Source: Salinicoccus sp. RF5
GTDB lineage: Bacteria > Bacillota > Bacilli > Staphylococcales > Salinicoccaceae
Direction: 5' to 3'
Length of the DNA: 64,000 nt
Assembly (NCBI RefSeq): GCF_020786625.1
Contig: NZ_JAJGRC010000001.1
Span: 682,001-746,000 of the forward strand
Positions 9,288 through 19,006 of this stretch are shown here, piece by piece. A model generated the notes under the pieces. It made no database searches and was not told where the DNA came from. It worked only from the letters and a program-made list of their open reading frames with translations. The translations under genes were made by a program, and so were the position numbers. Numbering within the stretch: the stretch's first letter is position 1; every line of letters starts with the position of its first letter.

Positions 9288-10474
9288 CCGAGCCACCTCT
9301 GGATGAGGGCATCGATGATCTGCTCGCCGAGTGCCCGCTTATCCATCTTTTCAAAAGGCACGGGCGCGCCTTCCCTGAACAGCATGACCACTTCATTGTC
9401 TGGGCTGTTCATGCCGATTGATGTATCCGATACATCGTTCATCACAATGCAGTCGGCATTTTTACGCTCAAGCTTATCTTTTGCATACTGCTCAACATTT
9501 TCGGTCTCCGCAGCAAACCCGACGACATACATGGCCGTGCTGTGCTCCCCGGCATATTGGAGGATGTCCGGCGTCTTCTTCAAGTCGATGGAGACGGTCT
9601 CCTGATCCTTCTGCTTTTTCATCTTGCCCTCCATCCGCGTGATGGGGGTGAAGTCGCTGACTGCAGCGGTGAATATGCCAAGGTCCGCATCCATATGTGA
9701 TTTCACTGCCGTGAACATCTCTTCAGTGGAGACGGTGTCGATGACATGGACGCCCGCGGGCTGCGCCAGGTTGACGGGGCCGCTGACGAGCACGACTTCG
9801 GCGCCGCGCTTCTGTGCGGCTTCAGCGATTGCATAGCCCATCCTGCCGCTGGAATGGTTGGTGATGTAGCGGATCGGGTCGATCGACTCCTGTGTCGGTC
9901 CCGCCGTCACCAAAACCTTCTTCCCTTTCAGGCTGCCGCCCTTCATGAGGAGCTCTTCAATATACTGTCTGATTTCAGGCACGTTGGCCATGCGTCCTTT
10001 GGCATTGTAGCCGCAGGCAAGGAACCCGGATTCTGAATCTATGAAATGGTAGCCGTCATCCATCAGTGTCTGCATGTTGCGGCGGATGGCAGGCTGATTG
10101 TACATGTGCACATTCATTGCGGGGGCCAGTATGACCGGCTTCGTGTTTGCAGCAAGAACATTGAGGAGCATGTTGTCATAGATGCCGCAGGCCAGCTTGC
10201 TGATCGTATTCGCGGTTATGGGTGCAACAACAATGATATCCGCCCATTCGCCGATGTTGATATGGGAAATGACTGACGGATCCTCTTCCTTGAACGTATT
10301 CGTATAGACGTGGTTGCGGCTGATTGCCTGGAACGCAAGCGGTGTGATGAACTCGAGGGCGTTGTCCGTCAGTACGACACGGACCTCGTGCCCCGCCTGG
10401 ATCAGCTTGCTCGTCAGGTCTACAGCTTTATATGCGGCAATGCCACCGGTGACTCCGATTACAATATTTGCCAT
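9284..10474 (-). CDS. coaBC: Bifunctional phosphopantothenoylcysteine decarboxylase/synthetase CoaBC (Dfp)
   Basis: Two consecutive steps of coenzyme A synthesis: ligation of cysteine to phosphopantothenate (CoaB) and decarboxylation to phosphopantetheine (CoaC). Residues 1-180 form the flavin-binding CoaC half with GVTGGIAAYK and the PAMN motif (ILAPAMNVHM). Residues about 190-396 form the CoaB half with VTAGPTQE and ITNHSSGRMG. Full length at 396 residues. The start is preceded by AAGAGGTG, immediately downstream of the terminator hairpin that follows rpoZ. Confidence 0.97.
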   Translation of the reverse strand: MANIVIGVTGGIAAYKAVDLTSKLIQAGHEVRVVLTDNALEFITPLAFQAISRNHVYTNTFKEEDPSVISHINIGEWADIIVVAPITANTISKLACGIYDNMLLNVLAANTKPVILAPAMNVHMYNQPAIRRNMQTLMDDGYHFIDSESGFLACGYNAKGRMANVPEIRQYIEELLMKGGSLKGKKVLVTAGPTQESIDPIRYITNHSSGRMGYAIAEAAQKRGAEVVLVSGPVNLAQPAGVHVIDTVSTEEMFTAVKSHMDADLGIFTAAVSDFTPITRMEGKMKKQKDQETVSIDLKKTPDILQYAGEHSTAMYVVGFAAETENVEQYAKDKLERKNADCIVMNDVSDTSIGMNSPDNEVVMLFREGAPVPFEKMDKRALGEQIIDALIQRWLG

Positions 10475-10486
10475 GTCTTCACCTCT

Positions 10487-10515
10487 TAAAAAAAGCTGAC
10501 AAAAATTTGTCAGCT
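10487..10515 (-). terminator. Intrinsic terminator between rpoZ and coaBC
   Basis: A perfect 10-base stem AGCTGACAAA/TTTGTCAGCT is followed on the minus strand by a run of T. The stem overlaps the rpoZ TAG stop. The T-run leads straight into the coaBC ribosome-binding site, so it separates gmk-rpoZ from the coaBC operon or attenuates read-through. Confidence 0.85.
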
Positions 10516-10707
10516 AGTGTTTTTCTTTAACTTTGTTGTCGGCAATCTCTTCAAGCGCCCGGCTTACCGTCTTCAATGTCTTGTATTCATCGAGCGCAAG
10601 GTCATCCGGGTGGTCCTGCAGGTGGCGTGCACGTTTGGCAGCCATTGTGACGACAAGATATTTTGAATCTACATTCTTCTTCAGTTCATGTATAGGTGGG
10701 TATAGCA

Positions 10708-10708
<1 letters not shown>
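10514..10708 (-). CDS. rpoZ: RNA polymerase omega subunit
   Basis: Small subunit that assists assembly of the beta' subunit into core RNA polymerase. The 64-residue product begins MLYPPIHEL and contains the conserved SKYLVVTMAAKRAR region. Its ATG overlaps the gmk stop (TAATG), the usual gmk-rpoZ coupling in Firmicutes. The end of the gene forms part of the downstream terminator stem. Confidence 0.95.
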
Positions 10709-11337
<629 letters not shown>

Positions 11338-11471
11338 TTACCTTTCTATTTGTAATTATCTCCTAATGTACCATATCCAGCAGAAAAATTCATCATTAAA
11401 TCGCTGGCCGTAAACAAACCGGCCGATTTCATGTTAAAATATTGGATAGTCTGAAACAGGAGGATGAAACC

Positions 11472-13178
11472 ATGGCATTCGACGGCAACTTTGTCCACGC
11501 GCTTCTTGGGGAACTGGAAGTGCTCAAGCGGGGCAAGATCAATAGAATACAGCAGATAGATGAAACTTCGATGGTCTTCAAGGTGCGTTCCGCCGGCAGC
11601 AACCATAACCTGCTGATCAGCGCGCATCCCATGTATGCACGCTTCCACCTGACCACACATAAGTATGAATTTCCATTCGAGCCCCCGATGTTTCTGCGCG
11701 TGGCCAGAAAACACCTCGAAGGCGGCATCATACAGGAAATCAGGCAGCTCGGTAACGACCGCAGGGTCGAAATCCACATACAGTCGAGAAATGAAATCGG
11801 CGATGAGATCAGACGCATACTGATCCTCGAGATCATGGGCCGGCATTCGAACATCGTCATCACGGATGCGGACTACAGGATCCTTGACGGGGTCAAGCAC
11901 CTGACACCGAACAACAACAGCCGGACGATCATGCCGGGCTTCGACTATACCGCACCGCCGACAGAGGACAAGCTGAACCCGCGGACGGATGCGATTGAAG
12001 AACTGCCTTCCAAAATCGACTTCAATGCCGGCAGGCTCAACAGGCAGATACTTTCCCATGTCGAAGGCTTCAGCCCCCTCTTCGTCAAGGAGGTCGAGCA
12101 CAATGCCGGCTACTTCACCATACGGAACACCGTACCCGCAATCCGTGAGACGATGAAGAAGGCTGAAAATATAAAACCTGTAATGTACACGGACGGCGAC
12201 CGTGACATCTTCTATTTCACTCCCCTTGCCCACCTTGGGGAAGATTACGAAACCTATGACTCATTATCCCAGCTTATGGACGACTACTACCATGACAGGT
12301 ACAGGAAATCGCTCATCAAACAGAAGGCGCAGGACTACCTGCACCTGATCGAACGTGAATATGAAAAGACGGAGCGGAAGGTCGAAAAGCTCAAGGAAGA
12401 CCTCGCGGAAGCAGCGGAGAAAGACAAGTACCAGAAGTATGGGGAGCTGCTCACTGCATTCATGCATCAGGTGAAGCCCTATGACGAATCAATCGAAGTC
12501 ATCGACTACTATACGGACGAGCCGCTCGAGATCCCGCTCGACAAGAACCTGTCCGCCAGCGACAACGCCCAGAAGTTCTACAAGCGCTACAATAAGCTCA
12601 AGACCCGTGAGAACAGCGCCGCTGTGCAGCTGGACCGGGCACGGGAGGACCTCGAATACTTCGCGGGCCTGCTCCATCAGATGGACAGCATCACGACCGA
12701 GGAGGAAGTCGACGAAATACGCGAGGAACTGGCAGAACAGGGCATCATCAAGAACAACCGGAAGCAGTCCTCGAAGAAAAAGAAGAATAAGATCCAGCTC
12801 CACGCATACCGCACTACGGGCGGCCTCGATGTACTCGTCGGAAAGAACAACAAGCAGAATGACTACCTGACAAGCAGGAAGGCACAGAACAACCATCTGT
12901 GGTTCCACACGAAGGATATACCGGGATCCCACGTAGTCATCACCCACCCTGCATCCGAAATCGAAGATCAGGACATTCTGGAAGCGGCGATGCTCGCCGC
13001 CTACCATTCGAAGGCCCAGGAGTCGGAATCGGTCCCCGTCGACTATACGGAGATCAAGCATGTGCATAAGGTCAGCGGCGCGAAGCCGGGCTTCGTCACC
13101 TACACCGACCAGAAGACGGTTCATGTCACACCGATGAAATCCAAGGTGGAACAGATGGAAAGCGGTCGTACAAACTGA
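11472..13178 (+). CDS. rqcH: Ribosome quality-control factor RqcH (NFACT/Rqc2 family, formerly fibronectin-binding-like)
   Basis: Binds obstructed 50S subunits carrying peptidyl-tRNA and recruits Ala-tRNA to add C-terminal alanine tails for degradation. The N-terminal NFACT-N domain begins MAFDGNFVHALLGEL. A central coiled coil (about residues 275-420) is rich in Glu/Lys. The C-terminal NFACT-R domain contains the NDYLTSRKA and HLWFHTKDIPGSHVVI blocks. I chose ATG at 11472, nine bases behind AGGAGG, giving 568 residues (B. subtilis about 570). The open frame starts 30 bases earlier but without a ribosome-binding site. Many staphylococcal genomes label it fibronectin-binding protein. Confidence 0.95.
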   Translation: MAFDGNFVHALLGELEVLKRGKINRIQQIDETSMVFKVRSAGSNHNLLISAHPMYARFHLTTHKYEFPFEPPMFLRVARKHLEGGIIQEIRQLGNDRRVEIHIQSRNEIGDEIRRILILEIMGRHSNIVITDADYRILDGVKHLTPNNNSRTIMPGFDYTAPPTEDKLNPRTDAIEELPSKIDFNAGRLNRQILSHVEGFSPLFVKEVEHNAGYFTIRNTVPAIRETMKKAENIKPVMYTDGDRDIFYFTPLAHLGEDYETYDSLSQLMDDYYHDRYRKSLIKQKAQDYLHLIEREYEKTERKVEKLKEDLAEAAEKDKYQKYGELLTAFMHQVKPYDESIEVIDYYTDEPLEIPLDKNLSASDNAQKFYKRYNKLKTRENSAAVQLDRAREDLEYFAGLLHQMDSITTEEEVDEIREELAEQGIIKNNRKQSSKKKKNKIQLHAYRTTGGLDVLVGKNNKQNDYLTSRKAQNNHLWFHTKDIPGSHVVITHPASEIEDQDILEAAMLAAYHSKAQESESVPVDYTEIKHVHKVSGAKPGFVTYTDQKTVHVTPMKSKVEQMESGRTN

Positions 13179-13180
13179 AG

Positions 13181-13224
13181 AAGGCACTGCCGAAACCGGT
13201 TCATCGGTTTCGGCAGTGCCTTTT
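13181..13224. terminator. Strong bidirectional terminator between rqcH and glgA
   Basis: Perfect stem AAGGCACTGCCGAAACC/GGTTTCGGCAGTGCCTT around an eight- to ten-base loop, flanked by T/A on both sides. It lies three bases after the rqcH stop and 14 before the glgA stop, serving these convergent genes. Confidence 0.92.
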
Positions 13225-13237
13225 CTTTCCTCTTCCA

Positions 13238-14644
13238 TCAGTCTCCATACAGCGTCATATACTGGCGTGCTGAATTCGCCCAGCTGTAGTCGGACGCCGT
13301 CATATTTCTGCATAAAGCATCCATATGCTCCTTCTGGTGATAGATGTACAGACTGTACTTCATCGCATTGAGCAGTTCATGGGCATTGTAGTTCTCGAAG
13401 GAGAAGCCGTTGCCCGAATGTGTGAATTCATTATACGGTATGACCGTGTCCTTCAGGCCGCCGGTCTCCCTGACGATCGGTGCCGTCAGATAGCGTATGG
13501 CGATGAGCTGCCCGAGGCCGCACGGCTCGAACAGGCTCGGCATGATGAAGAAGTCGCTTGCGGCGTATATCTTCCTCGCATAGCTCTCGCTGAATCCGAG
13601 CGTCACATGCACTTTGTCCGGGAAGCTGTGGACGAGCGACTTGAAATAGTCCTCATACAGTGCCTCACCCGAACCGAGCACCACAAGCTGGACATCTTCC
13701 ATCAGGAATTCATGCATGATGTGCTCGACGAGATCGATCCCCTTCTGATTGACGAGGCGGGTGACGATGCCATACATCGGGATGTTTACGTCCACCGTCA
13801 GTCCAAGATCCTGCTGCAGTGCCGTCTTGTTCTTCGCCTTCGTCTTACGTGATGAGCGGTAGCGATGGTACAGCGCCTCATCCCTGACCGGATTGTAGTC
13901 GTAGGTGTCGAGGCCGTTTATGACGCCGTGCAGGTCACCCCGCCTGTATTCCAGCACCTGTTCGAGACCTTCCCCGAAGAACGGGGTCATGATCTCTTCG
14001 GCATACGTTTCGGACACGGTCGTGATCACATCCGCATGATGGATGGCTGCCTTCATCATGTTGAGCATGCCCTGCCACTCGAAGCCTGCAAAGTGCTCCC
14101 GGCCAAGGTTGAACAGTTCGCCGAATGCCGACTGTCCGATCCACCCCTGATACTGTATGTTGTGGATCGTATAGATGATCTTCATGCCGGGATGCGGGCG
14201 CTTGATGCTGCCGATCGCGACAGCCGCCCCCGTCTGCCAGTCGTGGCAGTGCAGGATGTCATACGACTCCTCCACCCTGTACATGAATTCGATAATGGCG
14301 TTTGAGAAGTACACGAAGCGTTCGCCGTCATCGATATAGCCGTACAGTCCATCGCGGTTGAAGTAGTATTCGTTGTCGACGAAATAGTAGGTCACATCGC
14401 GCCCCTCATATTTCAGTATGCGCGTATACTGGTTGCGCCACCCGACCGGCGTATTGAAGATCATGACCTCCTCCATGTCCCCGCGGTATTCGGAGTTGAT
14501 GATCTCCTTGTACAGCGGCAGGATGACGGAGACCCTGGCCCCCTCCTTGACGAGTGCCTGGGGGAGGCTTCCGATCACATCTGCAAGCCCGCCGGATTTG
14601 ATGAACGGTGTACATTCACTTGCAGCAAAAAGAACATGTTTCAT
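13238..14644 (-). CDS. glgA: Glycogen synthase (ADP-glucose type, GT5)
   Basis: Elongates alpha-1,4-glucan from ADP-glucose. N-terminal ADP-glucose-binding KSGGLADVIG is at about residues 17-26. The C-terminal half contains PSLFEPCGLGQL with the catalytic Glu, and RETGGLKDT. Start chosen at ATG 14644 (MKHVLFAASE), 25 bases after the glgD stop; the open frame reaches 14668, but that ATG has no ribosome-binding site. Length 468, close to Bacillus GlgA (about 480). Last gene of glgBCDA; unlike B. subtilis, no glgP follows, and the operon ends in a strong terminator. Confidence 0.96.
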   Translation of the reverse strand: MKHVLFAASECTPFIKSGGLADVIGSLPQALVKEGARVSVILPLYKEIINSEYRGDMEEVMIFNTPVGWRNQYTRILKYEGRDVTYYFVDNEYYFNRDGLYGYIDDGERFVYFSNAIIEFMYRVEESYDILHCHDWQTGAAVAIGSIKRPHPGMKIIYTIHNIQYQGWIGQSAFGELFNLGREHFAGFEWQGMLNMMKAAIHHADVITTVSETYAEEIMTPFFGEGLEQVLEYRRGDLHGVINGLDTYDYNPVRDEALYHRYRSSRKTKAKNKTALQQDLGLTVDVNIPMYGIVTRLVNQKGIDLVEHIMHEFLMEDVQLVVLGSGEALYEDYFKSLVHSFPDKVHVTLGFSESYARKIYAASDFFIMPSLFEPCGLGQLIAIRYLTAPIVRETGGLKDTVIPYNEFTHSGNGFSFENYNAHELLNAMKYSLYIYHQKEHMDALCRNMTASDYSWANSARQYMTLYGD

Positions 14645-14669
14645 ACTGTCACTTCTTTCCGGTTTCATA

Positions 14670-15770
14670 TTATATCTTGGAACGTTTCGCCACTACATAC
14701 GGCTTCTCTTCGGACCCCATCAGCTGGCGGCCCTCCGTGATGGTCACGTCCTTGTCCAGGATGACATTTTCAAGATGGGCATCGGGTTCGATGATGCAGT
14801 TTGCGAAAATGATGGAATTCTTGATGGTCGCACCCTTCCCAACCTTCACATTCCGCGAGATGACAGAGTTTTCCACCGACCCTTCCACGGTCGCCCCATT
14901 GGCCAGTATGGACCGTTTCGCACGGCTTTCCTTCTTGTAGAGCGTCGGCGGGTTCGTACTGACCTTCGTATTCACCTTCTTGGCACCATAGAAAAACTCA
15001 CGGTAGCGGTCCTTGTCGAGCAGCGCCATGCTGTTGTTGAAATAGGACTGGACGGAATAGAAGTAGTGCGTCTTCGCCTTGATGTCATAGAATCCTGTGT
15101 CATATTCCTCAAGCTTCTCCCGGATCCCGTTGTGGAAGAGGCTCGGCTTATAGTTGTCGATGCAGAAGCGCACGATGTTCATCAGGACTTCCTTCTTGAT
15201 GATATAGACGCCGGAATAGAGGTGCCCGTTATCCTGGTCATGTGTGAAGCCCGTTACCCTGCCGTCTTCTGTCGCCATCCTGAGCACAGGACTGTTCGGC
15301 GGGTTCTCCACCTCTTCGCCGATGAATGTAATATCCTTGTCGTTTTCCTTGTGGTATCTGACCGCTTCCGTATAGTCCATGTTCGAGATGAACTGCGTCC
15401 CGGAGACGATCACCTGGTCCCCCTTGAACCTCCTGAACAGATCGGAGTGGTTGTGGAAGTGCTTGAGGTCTCCCTGGGAGATGTCCGATGGGTCATTCCA
15501 GTCCGGAGGCAGGACGAATATCTTCGCCTGCCTGCCCTCCAGTCCGAAATCCTCCTTGCGGTTCAGGTGGTCGAGCAGGGATCTGAATTTGTGGCCTGCA
15601 AACACACCGATCACATTGGCACCGGAATTGGCCATGTTCGTGATGGCGAAGTCGATCAGCCGATAGCGTCCCATGAACGGTACCGACCCGCTGCTCCTGA
15701 AATAGGTCAGCTCGTCCAGGTAGTCCTGTTCCGGCTGCAGGTTGATGAGTCCAAGTAGTTCTTTATCCAT
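14670..15770 (-). CDS. glgD: GlgD, regulatory subunit of glucose-1-phosphate adenylyltransferase
   Basis: Non-catalytic partner that activates GlgC in Gram-positive glycogen synthesis. The 366-residue product keeps the nucleotidyltransferase fold ([19 protein letters not shown]) and a C-terminal left-handed beta-helix. It lacks the N-terminal GGxGTRL nucleotide-binding motif that GlgC has: it begins [15 protein letters not shown] instead. Start ATG behind AGAAGGAGG, overlapping the glgC stop by eight bases. The absence of the motif is typical of GlgD and argues against independent catalysis. Confidence 0.93.
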   Translation of the reverse strand: MDKELLGLINLQPEQDYLDELTYFRSSGSVPFMGRYRLIDFAITNMANSGANVIGVFAGHKFRSLLDHLNRKEDFGLEGRQAKIFVLPPDWNDPSDISQGDLKHFHNHSDLFRRFKGDQVIVSGTQFISNMDYTEAVRYHKENDKDITFIGEEVENPPNSPVLRMATEDGRVTGFTHDQDNGHLYSGVYIIKKEVLMNIVRFCIDNYKPSLFHNGIREKLEEYDTGFYDIKAKTHYFYSVQSYFNNSMALLDKDRYREFFYGAKKVNTKVSTNPPTLYKKESRAKRSILANGATVEGSVENSVISRNVKVGKGATIKNSIIFANCIIEPDAHLENVILDKDVTITEGRQLMGSEEKPYVVAKRSKI

Positions 15771-16920
15771 TATGACTGCCTCCTTCTGCTATATAATCTT
15801 CCAGCGTATCAGGGCTGATGACGACCGGATCGCCGTTTGAAGCCACAATCTGTGTGCCATCCGGTATCTCCACTTCCGACATGACGATGACAGAGTCGAG
15901 TGTGACATCTTTGCCGATGACGGCATCAGGCAGTATGATGGAATCCGTCACACTTGCCCCTTCCATCGTCTCCACGCCGACGAAGAGGATCGAATTGTCG
16001 ATTTCTCCTTCGATGAAGGACCCCGGGGAAATGAGTGAATTTGTAATTTCTGCAGTCTCGCCGATGTACTCTGGCGGGCGGTTTTCCTCGTTCGGATAGG
16101 TCGGCCACTCCTTCGACATCAGCAGTGTCTGGAAATCCTCCTTCAGCAGGTCCATATTCGCTTCCCAATAGCTCTTAATCGTTCCGACATCCTTCCAATA
16201 GCCGTCGAAGCGATAGGCGAACAGCTTCTTATCATCGGCCAGCATCTTCGGTATGATGTCCTTGCCGAAGTCGTGGTCGCTCTCCTCATCCTTTTCATCC
16301 GCCAAAAGGTATGGCCTGATGGTGTCCCAGTTGAAGATATAGACGCCCATGGATGCCAGATTATTTTTCGGATGTTCCGGCTTTTCATCGAATTCATAGA
16401 TGCTGAAGTCATCATTCGTATTGAGGATGCCGAACCGGCTTGCCTCATCCATCGGCACTTCGATTGCTGAAATTGTTGCATCCGCTCCATTTCCCCGATG
16501 GAATTCGAGCATCTTGGTGTAGTCCATCTGGTATATATGGTCCCCGCTCAGTACAATCAGTTCATCCGGTTCATACTGTTCCACGAAGTGCATATTCTTG
16601 ACGATGGCATCTGCCGTACCGCTGAACCAGGCACTGCCCTCACGGCTTGAATAGGGTGACAGTACGCTTACCCCGCCATACTGCCTGTCAAGCCCCCACG
16701 GCTTCCCGATGCCGATGTGCTTGTTGAGCATCAGCGGCGAGTACTGTACGAGGAGCCCTACAGTGGAGATCCCCGAATTTGCCAGATTGCTCATTGTGAA
16801 GTCGATGATGCGGTATTTGCCCCCGAAAGGCACTGCCGGCTTGGCAAGGTTCTTCGTCAATTCGCCAAGGCGCGTCCCCTGGCCCCCTGCCAATAGCATT
16901 GCTACTGTTTGTGATGTCAT
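15763..16920 (-). CDS. glgC: Glucose-1-phosphate adenylyltransferase, catalytic subunit GlgC
   Basis: Makes ADP-glucose from ATP and glucose-1-phosphate, the committed step of bacterial glycogen synthesis. The N-terminal [11 protein letters not shown] catalytic loop (about residues 12-22), [15 protein letters not shown], and substrate-binding GTADAIVKN are all present. The last 100 residues are a beta-helix. Length 385 is normal (B. subtilis about 380). ATG at 16920 follows GGGAGG one base after the glgB stop. Probably works as a GlgC-GlgD complex, as in Geobacillus (family knowledge). Confidence 0.97.
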   Translation of the reverse strand: MTSQTVAMLLAGGQGTRLGELTKNLAKPAVPFGGKYRIIDFTMSNLANSGISTVGLLVQYSPLMLNKHIGIGKPWGLDRQYGGVSVLSPYSSREGSAWFSGTADAIVKNMHFVEQYEPDELIVLSGDHIYQMDYTKMLEFHRGNGADATISAIEVPMDEASRFGILNTNDDFSIYEFDEKPEHPKNNLASMGVYIFNWDTIRPYLLADEKDEESDHDFGKDIIPKMLADDKKLFAYRFDGYWKDVGTIKSYWEANMDLLKEDFQTLLMSKEWPTYPNEENRPPEYIGETAEITNSLISPGSFIEGEIDNSILFVGVETMEGASVTDSIILPDAVIGKDVTLDSVIVMSEVEIPDGTQIVASNGDPVVISPDTLEDYIAEGGSHNG

Positions 16921-16921
16921 G

Positions 16922-18847
16922 CTACTTCCTCCCTTTTGTCTTATCTTCTAGTTCGAATACTTGGAATGCCAAAGGCGCCACTGTAATCTGGATCGATTGG
17001 TCCTCCCGGATATAATGGCCGTCCGAGCTGAAGTGGCGGCCATCATTCAGTACACCCGATCCCGAGTAGACGCTGCTGTCACTGTTGAAGATTTCCCGGT
17101 ATACACCGGGTTCCGGCACCGGAATCCTGAAGTCATGATAGACTTCGGGGCGGTAGTTGAATACGCAGACCTTGAACGAGTCCCCGTATCTGCGCACATA
17201 GCTCAGTATGGAATGCGTGCTGTCGTCGACAAGCAGCCATCTGAAGCCTTCCGGCCGGTAGTCCCATCCATGGAATTCAGGGTGCTTCCGGTAGAAGCGG
17301 TTCAGATCGGATACATAGCGCTTCAGATCCGCATGGAGCGGATAGGCGAGCAGATGCCAATCCACCTGCTCCTTATCCTTCCACTCATGGTACATTCCGA
17401 ACTCCTGCCCCATGAAGAGCAGCTGCTTGCCCGGTTCGGTGAACTGGTTGCCATACAGGAGCCGGGTTTGGGCAAACTGCTGCCACTGGTCTCCGGTCAT
17501 CTTATCGACGATGGCCTTCTTGCCGTGCACGACTTCGTCATGGGAGAGCGGCAGCAGGTAGTTCTCATTGTACTTGTAGGCCATGGAGAAGGTGAGCTTG
17601 TTGTGGTTGTGTGCACGGTCGTGGAAATCCTGCTCCATGTAGTCCAGCCGGTCATGCATCCAGCCGAGATCCCACTTGAAATTGAAGCCGAGGCCGCCTT
17701 CGTGGATCGGATGGGTGATCATCGTCCGGTCGGAAGAATCCTCAGCCATCATGAGCAGCGTCTCATCATACTCGAAGGCGACGGCATTCAACTTCTTCAA
17801 AAGTTCAATACCCGCAATATTCTCGTCTGTACCATCTTCATTGTATATTTTGGAGTCCGGTTCGTGATTTTCAAAATTCAGGTCGATCATACTGTGTACA
17901 GCGTCGATCCGGAGACCGTCGATGTGGAACTTCCTGATCCAGTACATTGCGGAGGACACGAGGAAGGATTGGACTTCCGGTCGGCCATAGTCGAATGTCA
18001 GCGTCCCCCACTCCTTCTTCTCTGCAATCCTCTCGTCCGGATGCTCATAAGTCGGCGACCCGTCGAAGAGCCTCAGTCCGTGGGCATCCTTGCAGAAATG
18101 GGCAGGCACGAAGTCCATGATGACGCCGATGCCCGCCTCATGGAGCCGGTTGATCAGATATTTGAGGTCCTCCGGCCGGCCATATCGGCTTGTGGCTGCG
18201 AAATACCCGGTCACCTGATAGCCCCAGGAAAGATCGAAGGGATGCTCCATCAGCGGCAGGAACTCGACATGGGTATATCCCATTTCATCAAGGTAGGGGA
18301 TCAGCTGATCCGCCACTTCCCTGTAGCTGTAGTAGGAGGCATCTGTAATTTCATCAATCGTCCTGCCTCCAGTATCCGCGACCGGATGCTTCATCCATGT
18401 ACCGAGATGCATTTCATAGATGCTGATGGGGGATTCATAAACATTCGAACTGCGGCGCTTCGCCATCCATTCATCATCAGTGAAGTGGAAGCTGTCCGTA
18501 TGGACGATGCTCGCAGTCGCCGGCCGCCGCTCATGGTGGAAGCCGAACGGATCGGACTTGAGGTGGCTCCCCTCCCCGAAATGGATCTTGTACTTGTAGG
18601 CGTCTCCGACGTCCACACGGGAAGTTTTCAGCATCCACAGCCCCTGGTCACTGAGCTTCTCGAAATCGAGCCCTTCCCCGGAGTAGTCATTATAGTCGCA
18701 GGCAAGCTGCACATGACTGGCATTCGGTGCCCATGTGATGAACCGCACCCCATCTTCTGTAGCATGCGCCCCCATGAAATCGTAGGCATTGTAATGGGTT
18801 CCCTGATGGAACAGATATTTATCCATTTCCAGGTTTTCTTCACTCAA
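16922..18847 (-). CDS. glgB: 1,4-alpha-glucan branching enzyme GlgB (GH13)
   Basis: Introduces alpha-1,6 branches into the growing glucan. An N-terminal CBM48 domain (about 20-115) is followed by the GH13 barrel, with EMHLGTW, the nucleophile Asp in GLRIDAVHS, the acid/base Glu in MMAEDSS, and the transition-state Asp in [11 protein letters not shown]-terminal beta domain follows. Length 641. Start is TTG at 18847, eight bases behind AAAGGGGG; the in-frame ATG at codon 8 has no comparable site. First gene of glgBCDA, divergent from the pullulanase gene. Confidence 0.96.
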   Translation of the reverse strand: MSEENLEMDKYLFHQGTHYNAYDFMGAHATEDGVRFITWAPNASHVQLACDYNDYSGEGLDFEKLSDQGLWMLKTSRVDVGDAYKYKIHFGEGSHLKSDPFGFHHERRPATASIVHTDSFHFTDDEWMAKRRSSNVYESPISIYEMHLGTWMKHPVADTGGRTIDEITDASYYSYREVADQLIPYLDEMGYTHVEFLPLMEHPFDLSWGYQVTGYFAATSRYGRPEDLKYLINRLHEAGIGVIMDFVPAHFCKDAHGLRLFDGSPTYEHPDERIAEKKEWGTLTFDYGRPEVQSFLVSSAMYWIRKFHIDGLRIDAVHSMIDLNFENHEPDSKIYNEDGTDENIAGIELLKKLNAVAFEYDETLLMMAEDSSDRTMITHPIHEGGLGFNFKWDLGWMHDRLDYMEQDFHDRAHNHNKLTFSMAYKYNENYLLPLSHDEVVHGKKAIVDKMTGDQWQQFAQTRLLYGNQFTEPGKQLLFMGQEFGMYHEWKDKEQVDWHLLAYPLHADLKRYVSDLNRFYRKHPEFHGWDYRPEGFRWLLVDDSTHSILSYVRRYGDSFKVCVFNYRPEVYHDFRIPVPEPGVYREIFNSDSSVYSGSGVLNDGRHFSSDGHYIREDQSIQITVAPLAFQVFELEDKTKGRK

Positions 18848-19006
18848 AATATTTCCCCCTTTGCGTTATACTATAGACATACCCTCATCACTGATTATAC
18901 AACTTAAAAAAGAAAATGTATAAAATTTTTATAATTGTCAGACTATATGAGACAGTATTCAATCCATATACCAACACTAACACATTCAACCGGACGGAGG
19001 CTTTTT
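18848..19006. promoter_or_regulatory. Divergent A+T-rich control region between glgB and the pullulanase gene
   Basis: A 159-base gap that is clearly A+T-richer than its surroundings in its middle (about 18885-18935). Both transcription units must start here. TATAAT-like boxes are present on the minus strand (TTGTATAAT, about 18890-18900). A TTGTCA box occurs on the plus strand at 18935-18940, but I found no pair with a convincing -35 and spacing. No obvious operator palindrome was found. Confidence 0.4.

Noticed and set aside
14418-15758. 446-codon open frame on the plus strand
   Set aside because: Antisense to glgA and glgD and crosses the boundary of both; not protein-like.
16961-18907. 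648-codon open frame on the plus strand, longer than glgB itself
   Set aside because: It lies entirely opposite glgB, whose start, motifs and length are certain. The reading is low-complexity His/Val/Asp-rich sequence without any recognisable domain; long antisense frames are common in G+C-rich genes that avoid certain codons.
18935-19006. TTG start at 18935 for the pullulanase
   Set aside because: No ribosome-binding site there, and the segment overlaps the likely promoter region; ATG at 19007 follows CGGAGG.
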